Positions 63,739-64,000 of a stretch of 64,000 nucleotides of DNA are shown piece by piece. Under the pieces are notes generated by a model. The model searched no databases. It was not told the DNA's origin and saw nothing but the letters and a program-made list of their open reading frames with translations. The stretch comes from Setoptus koraiensis (taxonomy: Eukaryota > Arthropoda): positions 12,276,001 to 12,340,000 of the forward strand of contig CM106585.1 in NCBI GenBank assembly GCA_048013815.1, given 5' to 3'. The translations under genes were made by a program, and so were the position numbers. Position 1 is the first letter of the stretch; each line of letters starts with the position of its first letter.

Positions 63739-63823
63739 ACTGGCAAGACACACACTGGCGAGCGGCAATAAGGCGTCTTGCCAGTTGCATAGCACACTGA
63801 CTATTGACTGGCAAATTTGCCAG
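63739..63823. repeat. Paired inverted repeats around CTGGCAA
   Basis: ACTGGCAAGA at 63739-63748 pairs with TCTTGCCAGT at 63776-63785, and the perfect palindrome CTGGCAAATTTGCCAG lies at 63808-63823. All three share the core TGGCAA. Confidence 0.8.
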
Positions 63824-64000
63824 TGAACAGTCTAGTTACATGATACGAGAGAGAGAGAGAGAGACGAAACTATTGCACTAGGCCAACAACAAACTGTCTG
63901 CTAACAGTACATTGCCGATGGTGATGATGTGAGACGGTGGGCAAATTGAAACTAACTTTGCACCTGATATTGCCCCGACCACCGTAATGATGTTCGCCGC

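Larger units (their letters stand above)
60222..64000. other. Right-edge repeat-rich region without a recognised gene
   Basis: About 3.8 kb with no supported gene. Microsatellites dominate: GT runs near 60821-60841, 62019-62040 and 62908-62933; GACGAT near 61858-61890; CAACAG near 62785-62870; CA near 63368-63397; GTT/GCT near 63655-63684; GA near 63847-63865. Open frames follow these repeats. The sequence resembles 1-14 kb in style, so the window is a gene-dense island between two repeat-rich flanks. Confidence 0.55.

Overview
The window is eukaryotic nuclear DNA, almost certainly from an arthropod and probably a chelicerate (perhaps an acariform mite). The host genes have short spliceosomal introns (about 95-140 bp) with GT/AG ends. 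They include arthropod-type families: a Cad96Ca-like receptor tyrosine kinase, a clip-domain trypsin-like protease and an Axud1/CSRNP transcription factor. Non-coding DNA is full of CAA/CAG, CA, GA and GTC microsatellites. The species assignment is inference. No tRNA, rRNA or CRISPR was recognised.

Layout. (1) 1-14.9 kb is gene-poor and repeat-rich. It holds one partial His/Gln-rich exon and an intronless poly-Q bZIP (ATF4-like) gene, both on the minus strand, plus a cluster of hairpins at 13.3-14.3 kb. (2) 14.9-22.5 kb is a compact housekeeping block: TMEM33, CCT3, a CPAP-motif-like coiled-coil protein, ribosomal protein eL42 (RPL36A), mitochondrial mL44 and RNA polymerase subunit RPABC4 (POLR2K). 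(3) 22,563-29,587 is a young, whole-looking Ty1/copia element with 197-bp LTRs, a 5-bp target duplication, a primer site matching the anticodon arm of tRNA-Asn, and a single Gag-Pol frame that runs into an Env-like region. It sits 27 bp upstream of the POLR2K start codon. (4) 29.6-34.4 kb is a rearranged duplication around a 500-N gap: an incomplete copy of a Cys-rich exon plus CFAP410, fused to half of a class B GPCR, faces the intact CFAP410 locus.

(5) 34.9-48.5 kb carries a TJAP1-like coiled-coil gene, Cad96Ca, LAMTOR1, two unrecognised genes, a secreted protein made of five cystatin/stefin-like repeats without the usual inhibitory loop, a patchwork of pieces copied from three neighbouring genes (46.1-47.3 kb), and a two-domain GNAT acetyltransferase. 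(6) 51-60.2 kb holds a CUB-like/LDLa membrane protein, CSRNP/Axud1, the transition-zone protein B9D2 and a five-exon clip-domain serine protease. (7) 60.2-64 kb is again repeat-rich with no convincing gene.

The genes do not form one pathway. Two (CFAP410, B9D2) and possibly a third (CPAP-like) belong to cilia or centrioles. The main points for follow-up are the Env-bearing copia element at POLR2K, the multi-cystatin gene with duplicated flanking DNA, and the two microhomology-joined mosaics, which could be real rearrangements or assembly artefacts.
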